Assembly: GCA_025450635.1 (NCBI GenBank)
Contig: JANWHA010000109.1
Location: 1-41,595, forward strand
DNA: 41,595 nt
Direction of reading: 5' to 3'
Origin: Croceibacterium sp.
GTDB lineage: Bacteria > Pseudomonadota > Alphaproteobacteria > Sphingomonadales > Sphingomonadaceae
Below, in pieces: positions 24,050-32,352 of this stretch. Each line of letters opens with the position of its first letter. Positions within the stretch are counted from its first letter, which is position 1. Both the position numbers and the translations under genes were made by a program. Under the pieces are notes generated by a model. It made no database searches, was not told the origin of the DNA, and was given only the letters and a program-made list of their open reading frames with translations.

Positions 24050-27000
24050 TCATAGCACGAAATCGCCGGCCGCCAGCGAGTGACCAACGCTGGTCACATC
24101 GATCATCAGGTCGGCGGTGCCGTCGCCGTTGATGTCGCCTTGCACCACCCAGTGATCGATGCTCGTCTCCTCCACCCGGAGCTCGCCGGCCGTGCCGCTG
24201 AAAGCGGCGGTGTCGATGAAGGTGAACGCGTCATTGCCGCTATGGACGGTGTTGGCGTCGATCGCCGAGAGGTCGATCTTGTCGCCGCTGGCAAAGTCGG
24301 TGATCAGGTCGGTCGCGCCCGAGGTCGAGTGAGCCGCGCTCATGTAGGCGAAGGTGTCGTTGCCGGCGCCGCCGGTCAGGGTGTCGGCCCCGGCGCCGCC
24401 ATAAATCTTGTCGTCGCCCGCGCCGCCGGTGATCGTGTCGGCGCCGTGGCCGCCATAGATGACGAACTTGCCGTCGGTCTCGGCCGAGCCGTTGAACGTC
24501 AGCGTCTCGTCGCTCAGCAGGTTGACCCCGTCCGCGGCCCTCAGCGCATTGGCGCTGATGTACATGGTCTGTCCGGCCGCGACGTTGCCGTTGTCCATCG
24601 TCAGATCGTAGCTGTAGCCGTGACCGGCAGGCGCCCCGAAGCGGGCGTCGCCGCCGGAAATGCAGACGATCATCTCGATGCTCGTCAGCTGGTTCGCGCC
24701 GAACACGATCGCGCCCGAGCCGCCGGCGGCATAATCCCCCTGGAGGCCGAGCTCGTCCATCGTCCCGCCCTGCCCGTCGACGCTGTCGTTCGCGCCCCAC
24801 ATGCCGTTACCGGCCGCGTCGGTGCCGAAGTAGAACCCGTCGTTGTCCTGGCTGCCGATGATCGTATCGTTGCCGTGCCCGCCATACGTGATGAAGCTGC
24901 CGTCGGTCTCGGCCGAGCCGTCGAAGAACACGTTCTCGCCCGCCTGCAGCGTGTTCCAGCTGACCGCGAGCGTCTGGCCCGAAGCGACGTTGCCGTTGTT
25001 CATCTGCAGGTAGTAGCTGTAGGGGTTGCCGGCGGTGTCGCCGAAGCGGGTGTCGCTGCCCGACAACAGCACCAGCTCGTCGATGTCGCTGATGCTGGTG
25101 GGGCCAAGGACCAACGGGTTGCCCGAGCTGCCGTAATCGCCCTGCAGGCCGACCTGGTCGTTGCCCCCGCCGCCGGTGATCTGGTCGCCGGCCGTGAACG
25201 CCGCGCCCATGTAGAAGCCGTCGTCGCCGAGCCCGCCGTTGGCAGTGTCCTCCCCGCCTTGCGACAGCTTGATGAAGTCGTTGCCGCTCGTGCCGGTGAT
25301 GGTGTTGGGGTTGCTATCGCCCCACAGCTGGTCGCCCGCGCCGTCGACCCCGGTGATGGTCTCGGTGACGGTCACCGTGTTGCCGCCCGTAAGGGTGTAA
25401 TCGAAGGTGTCGGTCGCTGAAGTGTTGACCGCGCCCGTGGCCGCCGCGGTGGCCGACGAGATCAGGTAGTCGAACTGGCTGTTGGGATCGTACGTGAAAT
25501 CGCCATTGGCATCGAGCGTCAGCACGGCTCCGGAAGGAAGGGTAAACGCAGTTCCGACGTTGGCCGCCGATCCGTTGACGTCGGCCACCTGCAGCGCAGG
25601 CCCGTCGGGGTCGAAGTCGGCGCCCGAGCCGTTGTCGACGAACACGTTGCCGGTCCCGGCCGTGTCCTCCGGCGTGGTGACCGCGTCGGGCTGCGCCACC
25701 GGCGCATCGTCGACCGGAGCGACGTGGACGGTGGTGGTCAGCGACAGCGTGTCGTTGCCGCTGTTGGCGGTCCCGTCGCCGTCGACCAGCGTCCAGGTCA
25801 TGGTGCGGTCGCCGCCGGTCGGGTTGTCACCGCCGGTGTTGGTGTATTCGATCGCATGGATCAGCGCCGCTGTCGCGGTCGGATCGGCGCTGGCGTTGAA
25901 ATCGATCTCCAGGGCGACGCCGCCCGATCCGCCCGAGAATGTGCCGATCGTGGTTCCGCCGTACGTGACGTTCGAGCCCGACACGCCGATTTCGCCCGCG
26001 CCGATGCCGGTGTCGTGAATCTGAAGCGCGTCTTCGCCGGATGCGCCGCCGGCGGTCACCCCCACGGTCAGTTTGCCGCCGCTAAAGTCCGCGCTGTCGA
26101 CGTCCGAGACCGTCGCGTCGCCGCCACTGTCCAGCGCCACGGCCGCATCGCCCTCGGTCCACGTCACGCTGTCGCCGGCGAGGTTGGTCGAGGTCGGCGG
26201 ATCGTTGACCGCTGTCACCGATTCGCTCAACACCACGGTCCCGGTTGAGATTTGGGTCGTGCCGCCCGGAAGATTGCTGGTGAGATCGATCGTCGAACCG
26301 GTAGTGACCGCTCCCGCCCCGGTTTCGACCAGGTGCGCGGTCAGCGTCGGCGCGGTGCCGTTGAAGTCCTGCGCCGGGTCGAAGCGGATCGGCGTGGACG
26401 CGTCGAGGATCAAGCCGCTGCTGTCGGAACGCGTGCCGATGTCATGCCACGCGCCCGAGGCGTAGTACTGCCACTCGCCGGTTGCTCCGCTCGATCCGTT
26501 GTCGGTGACGACGATGCCGCCAAAGGAATCGGCGGTCGAGCCAGTAGGATTGCCAACCGTCTGCTGGGCGTCCGCTGTGTCGGCCATCTGGCCGGAGAAC
26601 AGCGACGAAACCGTCGGCGCCGCGAGATTGTCGGGCGGAACGTCTTCCAGGATGGTCGGTGCGGCCTCGGTCCCATCGCCGCCGACCGTCGGCGCGTCGT
26701 TGACGTTAGCGATGGTGATCGCCGCCGTGTCGGTGTCACTCAGCGCGCCGCCGCTGCCGGTCGCGCCGTTATCGTTCGTGACGATTTGCACTTGGTCGGC
26801 GCCGTTGTAGTCGGCGTCCGGAGTATAGGTGAAGCCGTTCGACGCGGACAGCGTGTGGTTGATCTCGTTGATCGTCGCGGTGATCGTGATGCTGCCGGTG
26901 CCGTTGCCCGTGATCTCGCCGGAGGTGAGCCCGCTGGCGACGCTGGTGGAGAGCGTCAGCACGCCGTGTCCGACGTCGAGTGTGACCGACACATTGGCGA

Positions 27001-28672
27001 GCGCCGGGTTGGCATCGGGATCCGTGATGCTGAAACCGGTCAGCGCGAACGTCGCGTCCTCGTTGCCCGAGCCCGCGTTCACGGTGTTGACCGGCGCGTC
27101 GTTGATCGCGTCGATCGACACCGTCGTCGTTCCGCTATTCTGCTGGCCGCCCGGAATTCCGAGGGCGCCGTCGCTCACTGTCCAGGTGACGGTGCGGGTG
27201 GGTTGCAGGCCGTAGTCGGTCGGATTGTCGCCGGTGCTGGTATATTGCACGCCCGCGAGCGCCTGCTCGTAGTGGGCGAAGGTGTCGTAGCCGGTTAGCG
27301 TCAGCGTCTCCGTCGACGCGTTCCAGGATCCGGTGATGTTCGTACCGCTCAGCGCGGACGAAAGGACTGAGAGGGTATCGTCGGCCGTGCTGTTTTCGTT
27401 GGTGTTGAAAGTGCCCCCCGTGATCTGAATCGTCGCCGACGAGAGATGGTCGCCGTCGATATCGGTGATGGTCGGGGTGCCCGTCAGAAGCGTGACGGCG
27501 GTGCTCTGCTCGACCGCGTGGGTCGATGTTTGGCTGAGGCCGGTCAGCACGGGAATATTATCGAACGTCATGTCGCCGATATTGTCAGCGATTTCCGTGA
27601 AGGCCGGCGACGGCGTGATCGTCCGCACGTACGAGGCGCTAAATCCGTTGGTATCGAGCTGGTAGACGAAGATCGAATCGTCGCCCGAAGTGGCGTCCGT
27701 GCCCGTGCCGTCGCCGCGCTGCTCCGAGGCAACATAAATCTGCCGGTTTTGCAGATCGATCGTGATCTCCCCGGGATAGAAGAGACTGGCGTTCGGCGTG
27801 CCGGTAAGCGTCAGCGCGGTAGCAGCGGTGCTGCCGCTGGCGCTTTCGGAAATATAGTAAATGTGGTCGGTATTGACGTTGTAAGTGGCGTCCGGAGACG
27901 GATGTTGCGAGTGCGTGGTGAAATACACCAGCTGGGTGCTCGGATCGACCTGAACGCCGGTGATATAGCCGTTGGAAAAGGCGCTGCCGTCGGTCGTCAC
28001 GGGAAATTGCGACGCCTCGGTCAGCGCGGTCACGTGGGTCGGATTGCTCAGATCGACCTTGTAGATCTGGTTTTCGTCCGCGCCGCCATCCAGCTCGTTG
28101 ACGAAGAACAAGGAGTTGGTCGCGTGATCCAACGTCATCGCACGCGGATCGAGGACCGGGAACCCCACCGCTGGGTCATCCGGCAGGCCCGAGACCTGGC
28201 TCGTCGTGAACAGCCAGCCGCCGTTGGTGGCCACCGGGGTTAGGGCGAGAGTCGTTGTAGTCGCGGGAGTATAGGTGAAGTCGAGAATACCCGACTGGGT
28301 TTCGTCCCCCGAGGCCTCCAGCTTGCCGACGTAGAGGTGATGCGTGATCGGATCGATCTGGAGCGTATTGAGCGAATCACTCGTCGGCGCGGTGTAGACG
28401 ACGGTAGGCGCGGCGCTGCTGTTGAGGTGCCCCATGAGGACCTCGCCATTGCTGCCATCGGGGCCGCCGTTGGAGAGCACGAAATAGACCCCCGCCGCCC
28501 AATCGACCTGGACATCCTCCGGGAACGACGTGCCCAGCGTGGTCGGGCTGCCCGCCGTATTGCCGATGAACACGGTATCCGTGCTGCCGTCGTTGCCGAC
28601 GTAGGAAAGCCGGCTGTTCGGCTCCCCGCCCTCGGTCAGGAACCAGAGCTCTCCGGTGGTTGCGTTAGTCAC
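24050..28672 (-). CDS. Large RTX/cadherin-like secreted protein
   Basis: A 1540-residue acidic, Gly/Asp/Thr-rich protein, very probably exported by a type I system. Residues 1 to about 375 look like a beta-propeller (repeated hydrophobic strands with D-P-x-T-x-x-L/I-Y-F/V). About 380-1130 holds cadherin/VCBS-like modules with repeated I-N-D-A-P and V-N-D-A-P links. About 1150-1430 has RTX Ca-binding repeats of the G-G-x-G-x-D kind, densest near 1407-1440. The end is a serralysin-like C-terminal domain finishing D-F-V-L, a typical type I signal. No N-terminal signal peptide is seen. The start is GTG at 28672 after GGGGGGAGAAG. It is probably an adhesin or surface-layer protein; no enzymatic domain was recognised. 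Confidence 0.85.
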   Translation of the reverse strand: MTNATTGELWFLTEGGEPNSRLSYVGNDGSTDTVFIGNTAGSPTTLGTSFPEDVQVDWAAGVYFVLSNGGPDGSNGEVLMGHLNSSAAPTVVYTAPTSDSLNTLQIDPITHHLYVGKLEASGDETQSGILDFTYTPATTTTLALTPVATNGGWLFTTSQVSGLPDDPAVGFPVLDPRAMTLDHATNSLFFVNELDGGADENQIYKVDLSNPTHVTALTEASQFPVTTDGSAFSNGYITGVQVDPSTQLVYFTTHSQHPSPDATYNVNTDHIYYISESASGSTAATALTLTGTPNASLFYPGEITIDLQNRQIYVASEQRGDGTGTDATSGDDSIFVYQLDTNGFSASYVRTITPSPAFTEIADNIGDMTFDNIPVLTGLSQTSTHAVEQSTAVTLLTGTPTITDIDGDHLSSATIQITGGTFNTNENSTADDTLSVLSSALSGTNITGSWNASTETLTLTGYDTFAHYEQALAGVQYTSTGDNPTDYGLQPTRTVTWTVSDGALGIPGGQQNSGTTTVSIDAINDAPVNTVNAGSGNEDATFALTGFSITDPDANPALANVSVTLDVGHGVLTLSTSVASGLTSGEITGNGTGSITITATINEINHTLSASNGFTYTPDADYNGADQVQIVTNDNGATGSGGALSDTDTAAITIANVNDAPTVGGDGTEAAPTILEDVPPDNLAAPTVSSLFSGQMADTADAQQTVGNPTGSTADSFGGIVVTDNGSSGATGEWQYYASGAWHDIGTRSDSSGLILDASTPIRFDPAQDFNGTAPTLTAHLVETGAGAVTTGSTIDLTSNLPGGTTQISTGTVVLSESVTAVNDPPTSTNLAGDSVTWTEGDAAVALDSGGDATVSDVDSADFSGGKLTVGVTAGGASGEDALQIHDTGIGAGEIGVSGSNVTYGGTTIGTFSGGSGGVALEIDFNASADPTATAALIHAIEYTNTGGDNPTGGDRTMTWTLVDGDGTANSGNDTLSLTTTVHVAPVDDAPVAQPDAVTTPEDTAGTGNVFVDNGSGADFDPDGPALQVADVNGSAANVGTAFTLPSGAVLTLDANGDFTYDPNSQFDYLISSATAAATGAVNTSATDTFDYTLTGGNTVTVTETITGVDGAGDQLWGDSNPNTITGTSGNDFIKLSQGGEDTANGGLGDDGFYMGAAFTAGDQITGGGGNDQVGLQGDYGSSGNPLVLGPTSISDIDELVLLSGSDTRFGDTAGNPYSYYLQMNNGNVASGQTLAVSWNTLQAGENVFFDGSAETDGSFITYGGHGNDTIIGSQDNDGFYFGTDAAGNGMWGANDSVDGQGGTMDELGLQGDYAAGGSGAIVFGANQLTSIEMIVCISGGDARFGAPAGHGYSYDLTMDNGNVAAGQTMYISANALRAADGVNLLSDETLTFNGSAETDGKFVIYGGHGADTITGGAGDDKIYGGAGADTLTGGAGNDTFAYMSAAHSTSGATDLITDFASGDKIDLSAIDANTVHSGNDAFTFIDTAAFSGTAGELRVEETSIDHWVVQGDINGDGTADLMIDVTSVGHSLAAGDFVL

Positions 28673-29002
28673 GGCTGCTTCTCCCCCCGGTGTGTTTCCC
28701 CGGAATCTTCATGGATCTGGTCCACGCGATTCCTTCGAGCAAACCGCTAGTTCGCACAGAAATTCGGGCCGCGCCAGCGAATTGAAGAAATGACTCGCCG
28801 CTATTCTTTCGGCCGTCCGAACAAGCCATTAACCGAACACGCGCCAGCGACGCACAGTCCATTTGACAGCGTCGCCGGAGTAGCACACAACACGTGAAAC
28901 GGGGGGAAACCGGATGCGGGCGGCAAGAACCGATTTCGTATTGCACGATGCCAGCGGCTCGGAGCGCCGACTCATGTGCGCCGGCAAGCCAGGAGGGGAT
29001 TG
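28673..29002. other. Divergent intergenic region (RTX gene / tail-collar genes)
   Basis: 330 bases without a convincing gene between two divergent transcription units. It holds the ribosome sites of both (GGGGGGAGAA for the RTX gene, AGGAGGGG for the first collar gene). TTGACA at 28863-28868 is a good -35, but the base run at the right distance (CACAAC) is a poor -10. I see no clear operator or repeat. Confidence 0.5.
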
Positions 29003-29536
29003 ATGGGCGCTCCTTATATCGGTGAAATCCGTCTGTTCGCGGGCAGCTTCGCACCCGCCGGCTGGGCGATCTGCAACGGCCAGACGATGGCGATCTCCGA
29101 GAACGACGCGCTCTTCAACCTCATCGGCACGACTTACGGGGGTGACGGGCAGGAGACCTTCAATCTGCCCGATCTCCAGGGCCGGGTTCCGGTGCACGTC
29201 GGTGGCAACCAGGGCTATGTCATCGGCGAGAAGGGCGGCGTCGAGAGCGTGACTCTCAGCGCCAATCAGATTCCTGTCCATACCCACGCGCCGCAGGTCG
29301 CTACCGGCGGCGCCGGCGGCAATTCCGCGGTCGCCACCGCATCGACGGTCCTCGCCGACGCGAGCAGTACCACGACGAACGTCTACAAGGCGTTCAACGC
29401 GGCCGACGCGCAAGTGGCGCTCAATTCCAGCACGATTCAGCCGGCGGGCGGCAACCAGCCGCATGACAACTTCCAGCCGACGCTGGCGATCACCTACATC
29501 ATTTCGCTGTTCGGCGTATACCCGACCCAGACATGA
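29003..29536 (+). CDS. Tail-collar (Mdp-like) protein 1
   Basis: A 177-residue protein with the phage Tail_Collar fold. F-A-P-A-G-W-A-I-C-N-G-Q and L-I-G-T-T-Y-G-G-D-G with F-N-L-P-D-L-Q-G-R-V-P are the family hallmarks. The C terminus P-H-D-N-F-Q-P-T-L-A-I-T-Y-I-I is the usual end. Bacterial stand-alone members (microcystin-dependent protein, MdpB) are secreted or surface-linked and of unclear role. No other phage gene is near. The ATG at 29003 follows AGGAGGGG. It is first of three paralogues. Confidence 0.9.
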   Translation: MGAPYIGEIRLFAGSFAPAGWAICNGQTMAISENDALFNLIGTTYGGDGQETFNLPDLQGRVPVHVGGNQGYVIGEKGGVESVTLSANQIPVHTHAPQVATGGAGGNSAVATASTVLADASSTTTNVYKAFNAADAQVALNSSTIQPAGGNQPHDNFQPTLAITYIISLFGVYPTQT

Positions 29537-29576
29537 CGCGGTCACCGCCTGCAGCCCAGTTGTTCGGAGCGCACCA

Positions 29577-30119
29577 ATGAGCAGTCCCTTCGTAGCCGAA
29601 ATCCGGTGCTTCGGGTTCAATTTCGCCCCGAAGGGGTGGGCGTTCTGCGACGGCCAGCTCCTGCCGATTTCGCAGAACACCGCGCTGTTCTCGCTTGTCG
29701 GCACCTTCTACGGCGGGGATGGTAAATCGGTTTTCGCCCTGCCCAACCTGCAAGGCGCGGTTGCCACCTGTCAGGGCCAGAGCTCGACTGGCACACAGTG
29801 GTTCGTCGGCGAGGAGCAGGGAGAGACAAGCGTCACCTTGCTCACCACCGAGATACCGGTCCACGGCCACACGATGAGCGCGACCACCGTCACCGCCACG
29901 GGCGCTACGGCAGCGGGCGGCCAGCTTGCCAAGGCTTTCAAGGGCAACCTTCAGTCGTCCAACAAAGGCGACATATACAGCACGGCCGCGCCCAACCAGG
30001 CGATGAGCCCGCAAGCGCTGGCGCTCAGCGGAGGCAGCCTGCCGCACAACAACATGATGCCGTACCTGACGCTGAATTTTTGCATCGCGCTGCAGGGGGT
30101 CTTTCCGCCGCGGCCGTGA
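29577..30119 (+). CDS. Tail-collar (Mdp-like) protein 2
   Basis: A 180-residue paralogue of the preceding gene, with F-A-P-K-G-W-A-F-C-D-G-Q-L-L-P-I, V-G-T-F-Y-G-G-D-G and F-A-L-P-N-L-Q-G-A, and the same C-terminal pattern (L-P-H-N-N-M-M-P-Y-L-T-L-N). The middle region (about 95-145) differs in sequence and is likely the variable face. The ATG at 29577 is 40 bases after the previous stop, with no strong ribosome site. Expression as an operon with its neighbours is likely. Confidence 0.9.
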   Translation: MSSPFVAEIRCFGFNFAPKGWAFCDGQLLPISQNTALFSLVGTFYGGDGKSVFALPNLQGAVATCQGQSSTGTQWFVGEEQGETSVTLLTTEIPVHGHTMSATTVTATGATAAGGQLAKAFKGNLQSSNKGDIYSTAAPNQAMSPQALALSGGSLPHNNMMPYLTLNFCIALQGVFPPRP

Positions 30120-30173
30120 GACGACAAAGCGCCGCCGCAGGCGCGGGCGGCAACGAATTGATTGGGGGTTACG

Positions 30174-30716
30174 ATGGCCACGCCGTTCCTGGGTGAATTG
30201 AAGATCGTCTCGTTCAACTTCGCCCCCAAGGGCTGGGCGCTCGCCAACGGGCAGCTTCTGCCGATCAACCAGAACCAGGCGCTGTTTTCGCTATTGGGCA
30301 CGATGTACGGGGGCGACGGCCGGGTGAATTTTGCCTTGCCCGATCTGCGGGGACGGGTGGCCATGCACATGGGGGGAGGATTTACGCAGGGGGAAAGGGG
30401 CGGCGAGGATGCGCACACAGTGAGCCTCACCGAGATGCCTCAGCATACCCATTTTCTCGAAGGGAACACCACCACAGCCGCGACGGCCAACGCGTTCACT
30501 CCCGCGGCCAACGATTCGCTTGGCCAAAGCATCGGGGTGCCCAGTTCGGGCGCCAATTTCGCGCTCGATATCTATTCGACTTCGGCGCCCAACGCGACGA
30601 TGGCCGCCGGAACGGTGACCAACGCCGGTGGCAACCAGGCGCACGAGAACCGCCAGCCTTTCCTCGTGCTCAACTGGATCGTTGCCCTGCAGGGCATTTT
30701 CCCGTCACAGAATTGA
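30174..30716 (+). CDS. Tail-collar (Mdp-like) protein 3
   Basis: A third 180-residue collar paralogue: F-A-P-K-G-W-A-L-A-N-G-Q-L-L-P-I, L-G-T-M-Y-G-G-D-G, F-A-L-P-D-L-R-G-R, ending A-H-E-N-R-Q-P-F-L-V-L-N. The ATG at 30174 follows GGGGGT; a TTG at 30162 would add four residues. It shares the E-M-P-x-H-T-H step with the other two (I-P-V-H-T-H and I-P-V-H-G-H), where a metal or ligand may bind. A 128-base gap separates it from the next gene. Confidence 0.9.
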   Translation: MATPFLGELKIVSFNFAPKGWALANGQLLPINQNQALFSLLGTMYGGDGRVNFALPDLRGRVAMHMGGGFTQGERGGEDAHTVSLTEMPQHTHFLEGNTTTAATANAFTPAANDSLGQSIGVPSSGANFALDIYSTSAPNATMAAGTVTNAGGNQAHENRQPFLVLNWIVALQGIFPSQN

Positions 30717-30844
30717 ACGATCGTGCAGGGGAGAAATCGGCGCTGTTCCAACGCAGAGCGGACCGCTCGATTTCGGATGCGCGCCTTCGCTTTGCGGATT
30801 ATATCTAGGGACTACGGCGGATTCGCGCCGGCTGGGGGGCACCA

Positions 30845-31300
30845 ATGACTGCTAACGCATCGATCCTGTCGCGGCGCAACGTTCTGGTCGGGCTCGCGGG
30901 CGGCGCCGCGGTCGGCGCGGTCGCGACGACCAACGCCGGGCAGCGCGAGGTGCAGGCGTTTAAGCAGCTCCTGTTTCAAAACAAGCCCGGCAAGCATAAC
31001 GTCCGCCTCGATACGGCCACGGTCGACGATTGGTCCCTCCAGGTCGGGACGAAATTCCAGAGTTCGTCCGGCCACACGCTGCGGCTGGACGACGTGCAGC
31101 AATTCGACCACCAGAACACGCGCCCGAAGGGCCTGCGCGATCGCGCGTTCGCCGCGGGCTTCTCGATCGTCTCTGGCGTCGGCGCGTTACCAACTCAAGT
31201 GCTCCTCAGAGTGACACACCCGGAGGGCGGCACTTTCGACATGTTCATGACCGCCGGCAGCCCCGACAAGCCGCAGCGGAGAATCGCCGTCTTCGGCTGA
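30845..31300 (+). CDS. DUF6916-like protein with Tat-type signal
   Basis: A 151-residue protein. The N terminus S-R-R-N-V-L-V-G-L-A-G-G-A-A-V-G looks like a twin-arginine signal, so the product should be exported. The body has the DUF6916 pattern of F-x-x-x-V-G-T-x-F followed by R-D-R-A-F-A-x-x-F and a closing strand. DUF6916 proteins occur beside tail-collar genes in proteobacteria, but their role is unknown. It follows the three collar genes on the same strand. Family assignment is from memory of the pattern. Confidence 0.75.
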   Translation: MTANASILSRRNVLVGLAGGAAVGAVATTNAGQREVQAFKQLLFQNKPGKHNVRLDTATVDDWSLQVGTKFQSSSGHTLRLDDVQQFDHQNTRPKGLRDRAFAAGFSIVSGVGALPTQVLLRVTHPEGGTFDMFMTAGSPDKPQRRIAVFG

Positions 31301-31326
31301 ACGATCGCCGCCGGCGCTTCGCGGAC

Positions 31327-31821
31327 ATGCCGCCTCCGATACGGGCCGCTGCGGAGTTCGGCCTCTCCTATCGGCCGTTCACGGCGGAAGACCTGCCCTT
31401 CGTGGCAGAACTTTACGCCTCGACCCGCCGCTGGGAGGTGGCCCTGGCCGGATGGCCGCTCGAAACCCAGGAAGCCTTCCTCGCCCAGCAGCACGAGGCC
31501 CAGCACAGCCATTATTCAATCCACTACGCCGATGGCGAGTGGCTGATCATCGAGCGCGGCGGGGAGGCGATCGGGCGCCTCTATCTGCACGACGGGGCCG
31601 AGGGGCTGCTAATCGTCGACATCTCGCTGGTCGCGTCGTGCCGCGGTCTCGGCTTCGGCGGGGCAATCCTGCGTGACATCCTGGGCGCCGCCCACCGGCG
31701 CGGCAAGGCCGTGACGATCCATGTCGAGAAGAACAACCCCGCGCGGCGGCTGTACCTGCGGCTCGGCTTCACGCCGGTCGCCGACCTCGGGATCTACGAC
31801 GAGTTGCGCGCCGAGCCTTAA
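31327..31821 (+). CDS. GNAT family N-acetyltransferase
   Basis: A 164-residue acetyltransferase of the RimI-like GNAT kind. The acetyl-CoA loop is visible as V-A-S-C-R-G-L-G-F-G-G-A-I-L (near 105-118) and the closing N-N-P-A-R-R-L-Y-L-R-L-G-F is the family end. The substrate is unknown. It lies 26 bases past the DUF6916-like gene and may belong to the same transcript. Its stop bases overlap those of the convergent second DUF6916 gene by four bases (TTAA). Confidence 0.88.
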   Translation: MPPPIRAAAEFGLSYRPFTAEDLPFVAELYASTRRWEVALAGWPLETQEAFLAQQHEAQHSHYSIHYADGEWLIIERGGEAIGRLYLHDGAEGLLIVDISLVASCRGLGFGGAILRDILGAAHRRGKAVTIHVEKNNPARRLYLRLGFTPVADLGIYDELRAEP

Positions 31822-32099
31822 TTGAAGATCGCTTCGTAAAGCGTGCCGGTCTCGTTGCGGCCGACCGGGACGATGAAGATGTCGGCGGATTCGGCGCCGC
31901 GGCGAAAGTCATAGATCGCTTGCGGCAGGATCGGATCGAACGGCCCGCGGAATTCCAGACGAAACGCCCCCCCTTCGCGGCCCGACGACGGAAGCTCGGC
32001 GGCGGTCTCGAGCGTGAACTCGAGCCGGCCTGCATCGGAGTTTACCCAATAGACGTTGCCCTGCGCGCCGTCGAAATCGTGCCAAGCGAGTTGCCGCAT
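31818..32099 (-). CDS. Small DUF6916-like protein
   Basis: A 93-residue protein without a signal peptide. It shows the DUF6916 pattern: F-R-L-E-F-R-G-P, L-P-Q-A-I-Y-D-F-R, then V-P-V-G-R-N-E-T and Y-E-A-I-F-N at the very end. It is more typical of the family than the longer Tat-linked relative at 30845. The ATG at 32099 was chosen; a longer reading in frame would run through the tRNA gene and was rejected. Role unknown; position suggests a partner of the collar proteins. Confidence 0.75.
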   Translation of the reverse strand: MRQLAWHDFDGAQGNVYWVNSDAGRLEFTLETAAELPSSGREGGAFRLEFRGPFDPILPQAIYDFRRGAESADIFIVPVGRNETGTLYEAIFN

Positions 32100-32140
32100 G
32101 AGAACTCCCGAGCGGACGCCGGCGGCACCCGCAAACCTGG

Positions 32141-32211
32141 ATGCCCCGCAAGGATTCGAACCTTGATTGACGGAGTCAGAGTCCGCTCTCTTACCGTTAG
32201 AGGACGGGGCA
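32141..32211 (-). tRNA. tRNA-Gln (anticodon CTG)
   Basis: Read on the minus strand: acceptor arms TGCCCCG and CGGGGCA pair fully (7 bp). The D-arm follows, then an anticodon stem CGGA/TCCG around the loop CTCTGAC, whose central triplet CTG reads CAG (Gln). The T-stem CAAGG/CCTTG encloses TTCGAAT. CCA is not encoded. Ends were set by hand and may be off by a base. Confidence 0.93.
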
Positions 32212-32352
32212 ACGAGGGGGCGCATCTAGGCAGGGCGTCACCAACCGTCAACCCGCTCTCGGGGCAGGTGCTTGCCCCGGGCGGCCCGCTCCGCTAGCCT
32301 CGGCTCAGGTCCCCGCCCCGCGGCGGGCGGAAACTGGAAAGTCTGATTTAGG

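Noticed and set aside
24370-25300. Tandem DNA repeats as a possible CRISPR or satellite array
   Set aside because: They are codon-level repeats of Ca-binding nonapeptides, variable in sequence and in frame with the RTX gene.
24080-28243. Several + strand ORFs of 170-450 codons across the RTX gene
   Set aside because: Antisense readings of the repetitive RTX gene. They look like Val/Ala/Arg-rich shadow proteins and have no family signature.
29003-30716. Prophage remnant suggested by three tail-collar genes
   Set aside because: No capsid, terminase, integrase, lysis genes or att-like repeats are near. Stand-alone collar proteins are common on bacterial chromosomes.
32097-32225. N-terminal extension of the small DUF6916-like ORF
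   Set aside because: The extra codons run through the tRNA-Gln gene, so the ATG at 32099 is used instead.
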